Shown here: positions 19,790-32,670 of the stretch, piece after piece
Numbering within the stretch: the first letter of the stretch is position 1
How the letters are laid out: every line of letters starts with the position of its first letter
Source of the DNA: Microcebus murinus
Lineage: Eukaryota > Chordata > Mammalia > Primates > Cheirogaleidae
NCBI RefSeq assembly: GCF_040939455.1
Contig: NC_134108.1
Location: 38,608,501 to 38,672,500, forward strand
Length of the DNA stretch: 64,000 bases
Direction of reading: 5' to 3'
The notes under the pieces: generated by a model
What the model was told of the DNA's origin: nothing
Seen by the model: the letters and a program-made list of their open reading frames with translations, nothing else
Database searches by the model: none
Program-made: the position numbers and the translations under genes

Positions 19790-21283
19790 TGCTTTCTTTT
19801 GGTTTCCATTTGCATGAAATATTTTTTTCATCCCTTCACCTTGATTCTGAATGAGTACTTGTCAGTTAGATGTGTTTCCTAAAGACAGCAGATACTTGGG
19901 TTATATTTTTTCATCCATTCAGCCAGCCTGTGTCTTTTGAGGGGACATTCAGAATGTTCACATTTATTTATAGAATTCATATAATTATAATTTTGGGTAG
20001 TACCTTATTGCTTTGTTTTACCTCTTGTGCTATTATTTTATATGAGCTCTGAGCTTCAGCTTGTGGGTGGTGTTACACTGGTGGGTGTCTATTGTGCTGA
20101 TCCATGTATAATACAATTCTGAGTATTTCCTGCACAGCAGGTCTAGTCTTGACAAATTCCCTCAGTGTTTGCTTGTCTGGAAAAGTCTTTATTTATCTTT
20201 CATATATGAAACTTAATTTTGAAGGATGCAAAATTCTAGGCTGGCAGTTGCTCTGTTTAAGACTGAAGATGGGCCCTAATCCCTTCTGGCTTATAAAGTC
20301 TCAGTTGAGAAGTCTGTAGTTAGCCTGATGGGCTTTCATTTATTTGTAAGTTACTTGATGGTTTCCCCTCATAGTTGGGAGGACTTCCTCCTTCATGTTG
20401 ACTTTGACTAGTCTGATGACTATGTGTCTTAGTGATTGTTTCTTTACAATGAATCTCCCAGGTGATGATTAGGCTTCTTGTACCTGGATGTCTAAGTCTT
20501 TAGCAAGACCAGGGAAGTTTTCCTCAATTATTCCCTCAAATAGGTTTTCCAGCTCTTCTGCATTTTATTCATCACCTCAGGGATGTCTGTGATTCTTATA
20601 TTTGACCATTTTACATAATCCCATATTTCTTGTAGGCTTTGTTCATTCCTTTTAATTCTCTTTTCATTGTTTGTGCCTGACTGAGTTAATTCAAAAGAAT
20701 TGTCTTAAAGCTCTGAGGCTTGTTCTTCTGCCTGATCTAGCCTATTCTTAACTCTCCCTCTCTGCTGTGTTTTATATTTCCTTCAATGAATTTTTCATTT
20801 CCAGAAGTTCTATTTGTTTTTTTTTTTTTTTTAACATCTCAACCTTTTTTCATGAATTTTTTATTCATTTCCTGAATTATTTTTCTGGTTTCTTTGAGTT
20901 GGTTTTCCATTTTCTCTTGGATTTCATTGAGGTTCCTTACAATCCATATTTGAAATTCATTATCTGTCATGTCAATATTTTCATCTTGGTTGATATACAC
21001 TGCTAGAGAGCTGGTGTTTCCTTTTGGGGTGTCCTTTCACTCTGATTTTTTATACTTCCAGAGTTATTTCACCAATTCCTTCTCATCTGGGGCAGCTGTC
21101 ACTTCTTATTGTTGGATTTTCTTTTGTGTATATGGGGCTTTTTTTCTCTTCCCCCCTCACTTGTAGGGAAGTACCTGTAGCATATGTTGAGTAAGAACCT
21201 TTGGTTTTGCTTGTGGGTGCTTTGTCTAGGGGTCTAGGTTCTGGATGGATGCCTTGGTCATCTTGATACTAAAGTGAGAAAAT

Positions 21284-22140
21284 GACACAACAAAAAAAGA
21301 AAACTACAGATAAATATACCTATGGATATAATGTAAAAATCCTCAATAAAATACTAGCAAACTGAAATCAACAGCACATCAAAAAATAATAATCCACCAT
21401 GACCAAGTGGATTTCATACCAGGGATGTAAGGATGGTTCAACATACATAAATCAATAAATGTAATTCCCCACATAAACAAGCAAAAACAAAGACCATATG
21501 ATCATCTCAATAGACGCAGAAAAATCATTCAACAAAATTCAGCACCTTTTCATGATAAAAACCATCAACAAACTAGTCAGAGAAGGAATATATTATGCTC
21601 ATGGATCAGTAGAATCAATATTGTTTAAATTTCCATACTACCCAAAATAATTTATAGATTCAAAGCAATCTGTACCAAAATACAACATCATATTTCACAG
21701 ACCTGGAAAAAATAATTTTTCACTTTGTTTAGACTCAGAAAAGTGCCCCCACAGTGAAAGTAATCATAAGCAAAAAGAACAGAGCTGGAGGCATCACATT
21801 ACCAGACTTCAAACTATTCTACAAGGCTATAGTAACCAAAACATCATGATATTAACATAAAAATAGAGATATAGACCAAGGGGACAGAACAGAGAGCCCA
21901 GATATAAAACTATCCACATAGAGCCAACTGATTTTTAACAAAGCATGCAAAAATATACACTGAGGAAAAAAAGTCCTATTTGATAAATGGTGCTGGGAAA
22001 ATTGGGTAGCTACATGCACAAGAATGAAACAGGATCTATATCTCTCGCCGTTCACAAAAATTGATTCAAGATGGATAAAAGTCTTAAATGTAAGGCATGA
22101 AATCATAAAAATGCTAGAAGAAAATGTTGGAAAAACTCAT
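21284..22140 (+). mobile_element. Sense 3' half of the same L1 (RT to ORF2 C-terminal region)
   Basis: Starts exactly with codons DTTKKENYR, which in ORF2 lie about eight codons after the FYEASI motif that ends the inverted half. It continues through 'ccaccatgaccaagtgga', then has an internal deletion near 21593 (jumping to 'catggatcagtagaatcaat'), then 'aaatggtgctgggaaaattg'. It stops near 22140 inside ORF2. The C-terminus, 3'UTR and poly(A) are missing, so a later deletion removed the 3' end. Frames are interrupted. Confidence 0.85.
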
Positions 22141-22254
22141 GATACAAGTTACGTACTTCATTGTTATGTACTACATTGTATTTCATATTATCCTTGCTTC
22201 TCAGCTTACAAGTTAGTCTTACTTTAAATAGTCAGAAGTGAATATATAAGATAA

Positions 22255-22430
22255 TTAACACTTAGCATCAATTCTTAGCTCTATTTTATATGTGAGGTAA
22301 CTGTGGCTAAGAAAGCTAAAGAAACTCACCCTCATAGTAAAATATTTCAGAACTAGAATTTTAACCAGGGATTATACGAAGACAAATCTCTATTTTCATC
22401 TTACTGACTCCCCTGAGGCCTTTAATACTT
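22255..22430 (-). repeat. MIR SINE, antisense
   Basis: 'ttatatgtgaggtaactgtgg', 'gaaactcaccctcatagtaaa', 'ttcagaactagaattttaacc' and 'gactcccctgaggcc' follow the antisense MIR order. Confidence 0.65.
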
Positions 22431-22615
22431 GGTAAATAACAAAAAGGAAAGGTAGTACTGTGAATGCTAAGAATGTATGAATGTTATTACCATCTTTTTA
22501 GAGTTTTGCATAAAGGTGATAGTCATCAAAAAAATATAATTCTTTGAAGAAAGAGGCATACAAAACATAATGTGAATTATTTTCCAGGAATTCCAAATTT
22601 AGGTCTTATATAAAC

Positions 22616-22715
22616 TTTTTTTTTTTTTAATTTTTTTTAGAGATGGGGTTTTCCTCTCTTACCCTGGCTTATCTTGAACTCCTGGCCTCCAGAAATCCTC
22701 CTGCCTTGAACCTTG
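22616..22715 (-). mobile_element. Alu monomer (FLAM/FRAM-like) fragment, antisense
   Basis: The T-rich head (22618-22640) is followed by 'agagatggggttttcctctct', 'cctggcttatcttgaactcc' and 'tggcctccagaaatcctcctgcc'. This is a single antisense Alu-type monomer without a second arm. It could equally be a heavily truncated old AluJ. Confidence 0.7.
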
Positions 22716-25700
22716 GCTACAAAATTTGTTTTGTAATTACAAGTTGTGGGAGGATACACAGAACTCTCAGGAGTTGTACAATATAGTCCTTGATTAGTTG
22801 GTTTCAGCAAGTTCACCATGCATAACATATCTCCAATGTGTGCTATCAAGTGATCCTTCACTTATAAGCCTCCACCATGAGTCAAAATATTAGGAGAAAC
22901 AGAACCATTGCGATGCCTATTCTATAATTCAACATAAGCAGACATAAGATCCTAGGAAAGATTTATTATAATATGTATAATGTGGTACCATTGCAAACTT
23001 GTTTTCTAGATAGTAAACAACACAAAATCTTTTTTAAGATACCACTTATTATATTAAGGATGCTTGTTTTCTTCTAGACAACTATTTCTGCCACAATCCT
23101 TTAAAGAAAATGTTTCATTGAAACCAAATATTACTTTATGGATTTTTAATTTACAAAAAATTTCAACTTAATATCTTGAATGATATATCATTTTATATGC
23201 AATATTATTGATCAAGTCTTTAAAATTATACATATAAACGTACTAAAGCAACAATACCAGGAGTTTTCCAAGACTGCATAGTATTATTGCTAGAGATGCA
23301 AACTTTAATATTCTTTCAGGAAGATTATATTTACACAAAGCAAGTGTTTTTCAACCACACTGTATTATTTGGCCCCAAATATCTTTTACACACCACTTTG
23401 AGATTTGTCCTGGCAAATATGGAGGTAAAACAAGTAGGCCAAATGGTACAAAAGTAAAAGAAAAACTGGTAATTGTAAAGGATAATGCTCAAGATATTTG
23501 GTACTTCATCTTGATCCAGTAAATTTAGAAGGGAATCCTTAATTTTCATTATTGCCTGAGTTTTTAAACTCCAACTTAAATATGATTTAAGTTCTTTCAG
23601 TTTAAAAACTAATGATAATCTTATATTTTAAAAATTATATGACGGTATACAGGTAGGCTTAAATGCACATGCCATCATATATAGAATAAAAAATGATTAT
23701 AAAAGAAAGTGAACACCTTTAATATGATAAAAAGTTCCTGATGTGCAAATTTTCTTTAATGTCTACATACATTAAAAATTATAAATCAAGTCCTAGTATA
23801 ATTAATTCACCTCTGATATACAAAATCTTTAATAGAATCAAAATTATTGTTAATATAAGACTACTAAGTCACTGAAAGCAAAGCCAGATGCTTATGCATA
23901 GATTTAACAATACCAAATTTGTTTTGATAAAATAAAGGATACTGTGTCACATTATCTCTTTATTCCTTTTGATGATTGGCCTGTAATTTTGTCTAAGAAT
24001 TTTCTTGAAAATTATAGAGAAACAACAAAAGATAGGTTTTGACATTCAAATTTGGATTTGAGTATGCCAGAAAAGAGCATATGCATTATTCAATATATTT
24101 GAGAAACATCATGCTTGAATAATGATTTTGAAAATTTTCATGATGAATCTGCCCTTTTTCTATTTTCTATTTTGACATTCTATTAAAATGTAGTTTCCTG
24201 TATATTCAATACATTGCTTGTGACAGTTAAAAATGGCTGAAACTATTTAAAGAAAGCAATAAAGCACACTCACTAGTATTATCTACAGCACCCCTAATGT
24301 TCTGAGGAAGTCTTGTAGAAACATTGGGGAATGTCAATGCTGTCTTTTTAGTCAATAGAGGAAACAATGAGCTGGAAAGACAGAGTTGTGTCACTTAGAC
24401 TTATCAAGATGCCAGGCAAGACCAAGCCCAAGCCCATATCGTCTGAGGCATAAGGCAAACCATCTGCTTACACTCAGCCACTCACACTGAATACAGCATC
24501 TGACACTATTATCAGAAGTGATGTTCCTTCACATGTTAACTAGGAAAGGAAGGCAGAGATCATTGACAGTAGGAAATTACATTTTTAGAACTTGTCGTAG
24601 TATGAACCATTAGTTTGTGAAATGACTATGTATTTACATTTCTCATTTTTATTGAAGTCTAAGAATGTCACCATAGACAATAAACAAAAAGGGTTTTGTT
24701 TATTAATAACACTGCTTTTGCCAAGAGAACCTTCTTAGGTTTTATTAAAATGACTTTGCATATTTCCATTCTACAGAGGTTAATGTGACTTAGAAAGAAA
24801 AGACTGAAAACTACTGGGAACCTCAACAAACTATATCAGAATCTTCAAAGCTTTATTCAAAATAAGATTAAATATATAAGCATTTAACATTTACCAGAAA
24901 AGCCACTGATTTCATAAAATAGAAACCCAACCTGTTAAGATAAACTGGCACTTCATTTTAGCTAGAAATATCCTCTTGTGACTCCCATCATCAAATATTC
25001 ATTACAAAATACTTTATAAAATATTGAAATATTTACAAAATACTTTACAAAATATTGAAAAATAGTGTAACAATGCAAAATTGGTAGATAGCACAACAAA
25101 GCTAGAGAGTATTTCTCTCCTTGCTTTCTTCTTTAAAAGTAAAAAGATGTCTCCCTCCCCATATAAATAGAAATTAAAATATGGTGTAGAGAGTAGAGTC
25201 CTTAAAGGAATTCTGGATTTTCTTGGACATGGTGAGGTGTGGAAGGCTTCTCACAATTCCCCTAACCACTCTGGAAGACAAGGTTCTTCCTGTATTACTT
25301 TTGTCACCCACTGAGTGCTATACAAATTTATAAATGTAAAGTACAATGTTTTATAAAAGAAAAGAGAGTATAATATATAATAAATGACAAACTGAGGAAT
25401 CAATTCAAGCAGGACCATGTTAAAGATGGTCCCATTTAAGTGATAAATTGAAATAGTAATGAAAGCAATCTTATTTTGGATAATGCTGTTTAAAATAGTA
25501 TCCATTGGTAATCCAATTGATATTTGTACTCTTTCATGAAAAGCAAAACAAAACAAAACTCAGAACATAATAAGTAATTGGTGATAAATAATACAAATGT
25601 AATCTTAAAATGCTCTTTAAAATCTACTAATTACGCTATAACAATTATTTGAAAAAGTAATATGCCACTAACATTATAGGGAGTTAGTTTCTAAATTCTC

Positions 25701-27269
25701 ATGACCAACAAAGAAGTGCTCAAAAAATAGTCTAATTTTCTGTTCATGTTTCCCTAGTAAAATTTAAAATACATAAATACATAAAAATAAGGAAACAAAT
25801 AGCAGAGATTTCAATTTTTACAAAAGCATGTGTAATAAATGTTTGGATTAGAAAAAGTGCAGAGGCATGAGTGACACATCAGTCAGCAAAGAGTTCAAAG
25901 TATTCTAACTTAATGTTATGGTGGCAATTACTGCTTCCTGAAAGCATACGGATGCCTCGATCAGAAATAGAATCTTTGTCTATGGAGCACAAATCTGAAC
26001 TAATCTCAGTATTGAAATCACTGTGCTTTGTTTTTTACCTTTTTTATTTAAGTGAGGTTCAAAACACTTTTATGTCATGAAATAAACATAGCTTTATTCT
26101 TTTTTAAAATTTCCAAACAGAAATTACTGCCTGCACTCTGGGTCATATATTCAAACATGCCTCCTCATATCAGCAAAAATGCAAAAACTGAAGTCTAGCA
26201 ATTAACTCTTATATGAAAAATAATTTTTAGAAAGGATTATTACCCAGTCATGTGTGATCTAACATATCCTAATCATTTTGGAAAGTTTCTTCTTATAATT
26301 TATATAAATAATATCTAATTCTACCTATTGCTTTTATTTAATTCTAATAAAGTATGACTCTACATGCAAAATAAGTGAATTGGGATTAGCCCTAATCCAA
26401 ACTTTGTTTTGAAAAATGTCCAGATATTCTCCTACATATTTACACAACCCAACTCAAGCATAAACTGACAATGAAGGGCTTCTCCAAATTTTCTCTCATA
26501 AAGGCTTGGGGAAAACTACTAAACCAGTTAATATAAAACAAAGGATATTATTGTATGTTCACTGACATTTTCCTAAATGATTTATTGCAATTATGATAAT
26601 TAGGCTAAATGTCAAGTGTGCCATATTGACTCTCTTCAGAGTCAGGAGTGAAAGGGAAATTTCAGATTTTGACATTTTCATTCATTTTGGAATGGTCTGA
26701 TAATGACAGACAGATCCAGCATTAGAAATACTCATCCTGTTCATACAGACTGTTCAAAATGAGTGTACCAGCTCATAACTCTCAAATGTTTTGCTTAAAC
26801 AAAAATGTACATGGTTCTTCTCAAACTAGTAACAGTGAAGCAACAGCAAAATAGAAATTAAAATTAATAAAATCTTTATTATGTGTTCTCATGGGAGTAA
26901 AGAGGTAGTTGAAAATTAAATGCCCCACCTTTCTGGGTTCTACATTTTGAGTCCAACAAGGACAGCTTGAGCTTTTTAAGGCTACACATGTTGCTCAAGT
27001 TACATCCTATCAATAAATAATTAGGAATCCTTTCAGAAGAGATCACTGATTATTTTTATATTGTATATTGCTTTTGGTGTTAATTCTAATGTTATACAAC
27101 ATAGGCATTGAGAAAATAATAGGTGAATAATATTTATTTAAATTAATTTATTATTTTTACCATGGTGAAATCCTCTAAAACCATTGTGGACATCTTAATT
27201 TTTTATCAAAACTGATTCATATATTTTGCTCATTTCAAAAATGTCCTTATGCTGATGAAAGAAGATACA
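22716..27269. other. 4.5 kb TE-poor AT-rich block
   Basis: I could not assign any repeat or gene on either strand. The longest frames (up to 101 codons, 25251-25556 minus) are AT-driven and unrecognised. A 28-bp direct repeat occurs at 25002-25060. It is the longest stretch of the window without recognisable transposons, so unique, possibly constrained, non-coding DNA. Confidence 0.45.
25002..25060. repeat. Imperfect 28-bp direct repeat
   Basis: 25002-25029 and 25033-25060 differ by a single base; core TTACAAAATACTTTA. Period 31 bp. Confidence 0.9.
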
Positions 27270-27875
27270 AATAGCAATGGTTCCAAATCATTTTGAAAAA
27301 GAACCATGCATTTGGAGGTCTAATGTGATTTCAGATTTTAATATAAAGTTACAGTAATCAATACAATATGACATCAATATAAGAATAGATATTCAGATCA
27401 ATAGAACAGGCTGAGGAGTTCAGAACAAACCCACGCATTTATGATAAATTGATTATTGACAAAGGTGCCTAGGCAATTCAGTGAAGAAAGAATAATCTTT
27501 ACCACAAATGGTGCTACAACAAATAGATAGCAAATAGCAATATAAAAAAAAAATAAAAATAAAAAAATCTTAGTTTCTTATCTCACACCATCTACAAAAA
27601 TTTAATAAACATAGATCTAAGACTTCAGAGTAAAAATTAAAACTATATAAATTTTAGAAGAAAATGCAGGATAAACTATTTATATCCTTAGGCAAGCATT
27701 TTATACACATGATTCTAAAAGCCTGATCCACAGAATTAAAAATTGATAAATTTGCCTTCATCAAAAATAAAACCTTTTGGTTTTCAAAAGACACTATTAA
27801 GAAAATGAAAAAGCAAACCACAGAGTGACAATATTTGCAAATCATATATATAATAAAGGACTTGTATCTGGAACA
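27270..27875 (+). pseudogene. Old L1M ORF2 relic, segment 1
   Basis: Sense L1 C-terminal ORF2: 'aaagttacagtaatcaatac', 'gatcaatagaacaggctgagg', 'attgattattgacaaaggtgc', 'ggtgctacaacaa', 'gcctgatccacagaa' and 'aaaggacttgtatctgg'. Heavily mutated with A-rich expansions. It is interrupted by an antisense MaLR LTR at 27876 and resumes near 28446. Confidence 0.8.
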
Positions 27876-28445
27876 TATCAGTTATCTATCACATGCCAAA
27901 TTACTCTAATACTTAGCATCTTAAAACAAAAATCTATACTGTTTCTGAGGGCCAGGAATCTGGAAGTGGCTTAGCTTAATGGTTCTGGCTTTTGATCTCC
28001 TTTTGATATCCTTTTGATCTCTCAAGAGGATACGGCCAAGCAGTTGGCCAAGGCTGCTGGAGCTAGAGAATGTGCTTCCTTGTGCACTCACATGGTTGTT
28101 GGCAGGGCTCAGTTTCTTGCTGGCTTTTGGCAAAATATCTCATTTCTTTGTCCTATGGGTCTCTTCATAGGCCATTAGATTGTACTCATGACATGGCAGC
28201 TGGATTCACCCAAGTGAGTGACACAAAGGGACAAAAGATGGGGGGAAGAGAAAAAAGCCAAGATGTAAACTGTAGTCTCTTATAATCTAATCTCGGAAGT
28301 GACATACCACCATTTCTGCCAAATGCTATTGGTACTGTTAGTCAGACCAATCCTGAAATACCCAGAGCAATGTGGAAAGCACTATGCAAGGGTCTGAACA
28401 CCAGAAAGTCAGGCCATCTTGGAGGTTGGCTATCTAACAGAACAC
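27876..28445 (-). repeat. MaLR (MLT1-type) solitary LTR inserted in L1, antisense
   Basis: 'cagttatctatcacatgcc', 'cttaaaacaaaaatctatac', 'agggccaggaatctggaag', 'gacatggcagctggattcacc', 'tcggaagtgacataccacca' and 'ggccatcttggaggttggc' are the antisense order of an MLT1 LTR. The L1 text reads continuously across it (27867-27875 to 28446 on), with a plausible 5-bp ACATA duplication. No retroviral internal sequence. Confidence 0.78.
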
Positions 28446-29044
28446 ATAAAGAACTCTTGAAGCTCAATAATAAGAGGACAAATAACTCAACAAGAAAATG
28501 GGCAAAGTATTTCAATAGACAGACACTTCACCAAAAAGGTATATGAATGGCTAAAAAGCACATGAAAATAAGTTTAACATCATCAGTCATTAGGATATTG
28601 CAAATTAAAATTACAATGAGATATTATATACTGACTGGAATCACAATAATCAGAAAAACTTACCATACCAAATGTTGGAAATACTTGGAGAAACTGAAAT
28701 CTTTATGTTGCTAGCAGGGGTGTAAAATGTTCCAACTGCTTTGGAGAACAGTTTGGCAAGTTTTAAAAGTTAAGCATCCATTTACCATATGATTGAGCAA
28801 TTCTAATCCTAGGTATTTATCCAAAAGAAATTAAAACATATCCACATAAAGATTTGTACATGAATGTTTATAATAGCATCACTTATCACAGTCAAAACTG
28901 AAAACCCAATGCCCATCAATCAGTGATTGGAAAAACAAAAAAATGTGGTATTCATACAATAGAATAATAGCAATAAGAAAGAATGACTGACACATGCAAC
29001 AAAATGAATACATTTCAAAAGCATGCTAAATGAAAGAAGCCATT
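28446..29044 (+). pseudogene. Old L1M ORF2 relic, segment 2
   Basis: Continues the same L1: 'taaagaactcttgaagctcaa', 'tgggcaaagtatttcaatag', 'atcatcagtcattaggatat', 'aatgttccaactgctttgg', 'gattgagcaattctaatccta' and 'aatgaaagaagcca'. These are the ORF2 end and 3' region landmarks in the right order. Confidence 0.82.
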
Positions 29045-29510
29045 TTTATGAGTTTTCTATTGCTGCCATAATAGTTACTACAAACTAATGACTTACCACA
29101 AATTTATCATCTTCTAGTTCCATAGGCCATCAGTCTGACATGGGTTTCACTAGGCCTACGTCAAGGTGTAGAAGGGACTGTGTTTCTTTCTGCAAGTTCT
29201 AGACCAGAATCCATTTCTTTGACTTTTCTCTTCTGAAGATCTCTTTCTTGGCTCATAGCCCCTTTCTTCCATGTCCAAAGCCAAAAATGGCAGGCTAAGT
29301 CTTTCTCTTGTATCGTTGTATCGTTCTCACCCTTCATGGGAAAGGTTCGCTGCTTTTAAAGACTGACATGATTAGATTGGGCCCACCCAGATAATCCTGG
29401 ATAATATGCTCATCTGAAAGTCCCTTTTGCCATGTGAGGTAACATATCCACAAGTATAAGGATTACAGAGTAGACATCTTTGGAGGGCTTTTATTCTACC
29501 TTCCACACCT
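29045..29510 (-). repeat. Second MaLR (MLT1-type) LTR inserted in L1, antisense
   Basis: 'ttttctattgctgccataat', 'ccataggccatcagtctgac', 'gcaagttctagaccagaatcc', 'ttgggcccacccagataatcc', 'ttttgccatgtgaggtaacata' and 'gtagacatctttggaggg', ending CCTTCCACA. TTTATG occurs at both borders (29045-29050, 29511-29516), consistent with the target duplication. Distinct in sequence from the LTR at 27876-28445, so two separate insertions. Confidence 0.78.
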
Positions 29511-29765
29511 TTTATGTAAAATATATAGAAAAAGCAAAACTAAATAGATGAAAATTATATCAGTGGTTGTCTAGAATTTGGGGTAGGAGTAGGTTTTACT
29601 GAAAAGGGGGAATGAGAAATGTTTTCAGAATGATGGAAGTTATCTAAAATTGGATTTTGGTCACACTTGCACAATTCTAAATTTTACTAAAAATCATCAA
29701 GTTGCATACTTTCAATGGGTGAATTTTATGATATGTAAAATATAGTTCAATAAAGCTGTTAAATA
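29511..29765 (+). pseudogene. Old L1M 3' end, segment 3
   Basis: 'tgaaaattatatcagtggttg', 'gaatttggggtaggagtagg', 'gtgaattttatgatatgtaa' and 'atagttcaataaagctgtta' form the 3'UTR end of the L1 begun at 27270. Confidence 0.8.
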
Positions 29766-32294
29766 TTTTAGATGAATAGAGAAAAGCAAGGAAAATAATT
29801 TATTGAAGTAGTCAATATTATTAAGATAAGCCCTGACTAATATGGACCTCTTATTTGGGACTTTGACTCCTGGTGAATTTATGTTCTCCCAATTAAATGA
29901 GCATTTTGGCTTCTGTCATTAGCACATTATTTTTAAATGTAATGTCTTATCTGCTGATCTTAACTACATTCCTATCATTACATCACCTGAAAGAAGTGAA
30001 AAGTGTTATTGTGTAGAGAGAGAGACTTCTGAACTCAAAGGCAGGCCAAAATAAAGGTCTTTCTTTAAATAAAGGCCACCCCCCTTGGATGAATTACAAA
30101 CATGTAGACAGAAATGCCAGAATCAGGTCTCTGACTGCTTCATCCCACCATACACATAAAACTATGATTCATTATTAAGAATCATAACAAAGCTTATTTG
30201 CCAATTAATTCTGTTCTCATTAAATATATGATGAGTCATTTATTTATAGTTTCCCTTGCTTGACAAGTGGTAAACCAGATCTCTGAAAACTTCATGTCTT
30301 CTCTGAGTACATATGTTATTATAGCTAGATTTAGTCACTTAAAAGACTAAGCAGTTGGTATACATTTGCTTCAGAAGTACTAAAGAGAGTTATTTCACCC
30401 TAATGAGGAATAAAGGTATATACTCTGCCCCTTTATTAGTGATGAATCATTAATTTATTCTGATTAGTCTGAAAGTTATGAATGAGTCAGCTCCCCAAAC
30501 TCTGTGAAATGGTGGGTGGTACAGCAGGAAGCCTGATGCCCACATATTTAAATGTAGATGTTATTGCCTTACTGTGGATATTCCCATGATGAAATTCATC
30601 CTGCTTTTACTTTATGGCTTGACATCTCCTAGACCTGGTGGTGTAAGGTCTATGAGTTGCTTTGAAATAAAGAGTTTATCCAAAGAGAAGATGTTACTGT
30701 ATAACAGCAGCCACTTAAAGCTTGCCAAAACAATGTGGATAAGAGTGAGGACCCTAATAGGTTGTGCCAACGTGATCTCACCTTGGAGTATGAGAATGTG
30801 AGAATCAGCACGTACTTCTTGTAAATGCTTCCTTGAAATAAATAAAGCTTATCTGCTTAGCTAATTTATTTTCTTTTTTTTATTTCTTACTCCAATTTTT
30901 TCTACCCTATTTTAATTACTGTAGACTTTTCAAACTCTCTTAACATTGCAGGTCATATATCATCATGTAATTTTAAAAGCTCTGATTTCTTTTCTTACAT
31001 AGTCATTGTGTTAACAAAAGAATCAGGAGTTAAATAGATACATCCATGGCAAATGCAATTTTAGAGACATTTATCAATGTCTATATCTCACTAATTCTTC
31101 ATAAAGTAGTGTTTAGAGTTAGAAACCATTTTCTACATTGTATCTGTAACCATAAAAGATTAATGACATTCATTTTTAATTAAGTGGAAGTAATGCTTGA
31201 ACAATGAATAAAGATATAGATCCTTCATTTGACTAAGTTTGTTGGTCTGATTCATTAATGGTTTTCTGAATTTTAAAGTTCTTATCAAAGCAATTTTTAT
31301 TCCTTTAAAAAATATAAATTCTGAGTTTAATAACAGGTTGGAACAGTTTCTGTTAGCAAAATGACTTTGGAGTTCCACATAATTAGAATCAGATAAAATA
31401 TATGATCTGCAACCAATTTCAAGGGTGCTATTAAAATAAAGCATGACAACAGCAAGACTTTATTTCTGAGTTGTTTCTCAGATAAATTTATTTACAATCC
31501 TGCATCTGAAACAATCACACAAAGAAGCTTTGTTCTTCAGAAGAAGAAAGCTCAGGTAGAGGAGAATATTTTTTCTTGAGAAGCAACTGGAATTAAGAAA
31601 GACTGAGAGGTCTCTTGTTTTCTTTCTCTCATTGCCTTGATTTGTCAGGGATTATGGCTCCTTGATAGAATTCACCATCTAGGGACCAATGTATTATTTT
31701 GCTGGTTATTAGCAGAAATAATTATTTAAAAAAAAAACCAGGCACTATTTATACATAATATTGCATCTTAAAAGCTATAAGAAGATGTGGCAGAAAGAAA
31801 ATTGATGGGAGTCAGGAAACTAAATTTCCCTTTATTTTCCACTGAAAGGAATTGTGTAATCTGGAAAAAAAATAAAGAATCCTCACATCTTTAGCATAAA
31901 TTAATGGAATTGACTACATAAACTTTTACAAAACTAAGCCCTAAAACTATGTTCCAGAACTCAAAAGGTTAATAATAAGTCAATAAATAAATAGGTTAAA
32001 AAGTTACTTTTGAATTTTAGAACCTAAATCTCAAATTTGAGGGCTGTTTATGAGATTACAGGCTTATTGGAGGGGATAAAGGAAGGAGCAAGGAGAACTA
32101 TATGAAAATTTCTCACAGGTAAAACCTGCCAGGTATATGCATAATTTTTGCATTTTCCATTTCTAAGCTTTCATTCAATTAGAAAGACTATGGTTAAAAA
32201 GTGCATATTGCTTAGATGCTGGCACTCATTTAATTAAAAGGAAAAACAGAAAAAATGAATTCTAAGAATGGAGCAAATCGTTAATATCTTAGCT
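29766..32294. other. 2.5 kb without assignable features
   Basis: AT-rich with scattered A and T runs (for example 30876-30884 and 31725-31737). A 94-codon minus-strand frame (31160-31444) and a 75-codon plus-strand frame (30574-30801) have no recognisable content. No gene claimed. Confidence 0.4.
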
Positions 32295-32670
32295 TGTTTT
32301 GAGCTTCCAAAACAGCATACCTGAGACTGAGTAATTTATTTAAAAAAAAAAAAGATTTATTTCTTAGAGTTCTGGAGGCCAATACCAAGGTTGTCAGCAT
32401 CTGGTAAAAGCTTTCATGCTGTTTCATCTTATGAAGGAAGGTGGAAGGGCAAGACAACACAAGAGGGTATGAGAAGGCCTAACTCATTTTATCAGGAGCT
32501 CACTCCCAAGATAACTAACCCACTTCTAAGATAAAGTTATTAATCCATTCATAAGGGCAGAACCCTCATGACCTGGTCAGCTCTTAAAGATCTCACCTCT
32601 CAACACTGGTGCATTGGGAATTAAATTTCTAACACATGATCTTTGGGGGCTTCATTCAAACCATAGCAGT
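32295..32670 (-). repeat. MaLR (MST/MLT1-like) LTR, antisense
   Basis: 'aacagcatacctgagactgag', 'taatttattta', 'tttcttagagttctggaggcc', 'ttaatccattcataagggc', 'gaaccctcatgacctgg' and 'ttcaaaccatagcagtta'. This is the antisense order of an MST/MLT1-group LTR (ERVL-MaLR). Solitary. Confidence 0.78.

Larger units (their letters stand above)
18210..21283 (-). mobile_element. Inverted 5' half of a large L1 (ORF1, ORF2 endonuclease, RT start)
   Basis: Read on the minus strand from 21283, this contains a short 5' leader and then ORF1 (about 20980 to 20090, with a coiled-coil-like region and the typical C-terminal motif order). The ORF2 endonuclease follows (about 19860 to 19000), then the start of the reverse transcriptase. 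A 90-codon frame at 18207-18479 still reads [16 protein letters not shown]... and ends FYEASIT, a standard ORF2 passage. Other frames are broken. A young L1 tail is nested at 19566-19774. The 3' half of the same element follows in opposite orientation at 21284. Confidence 0.85.
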
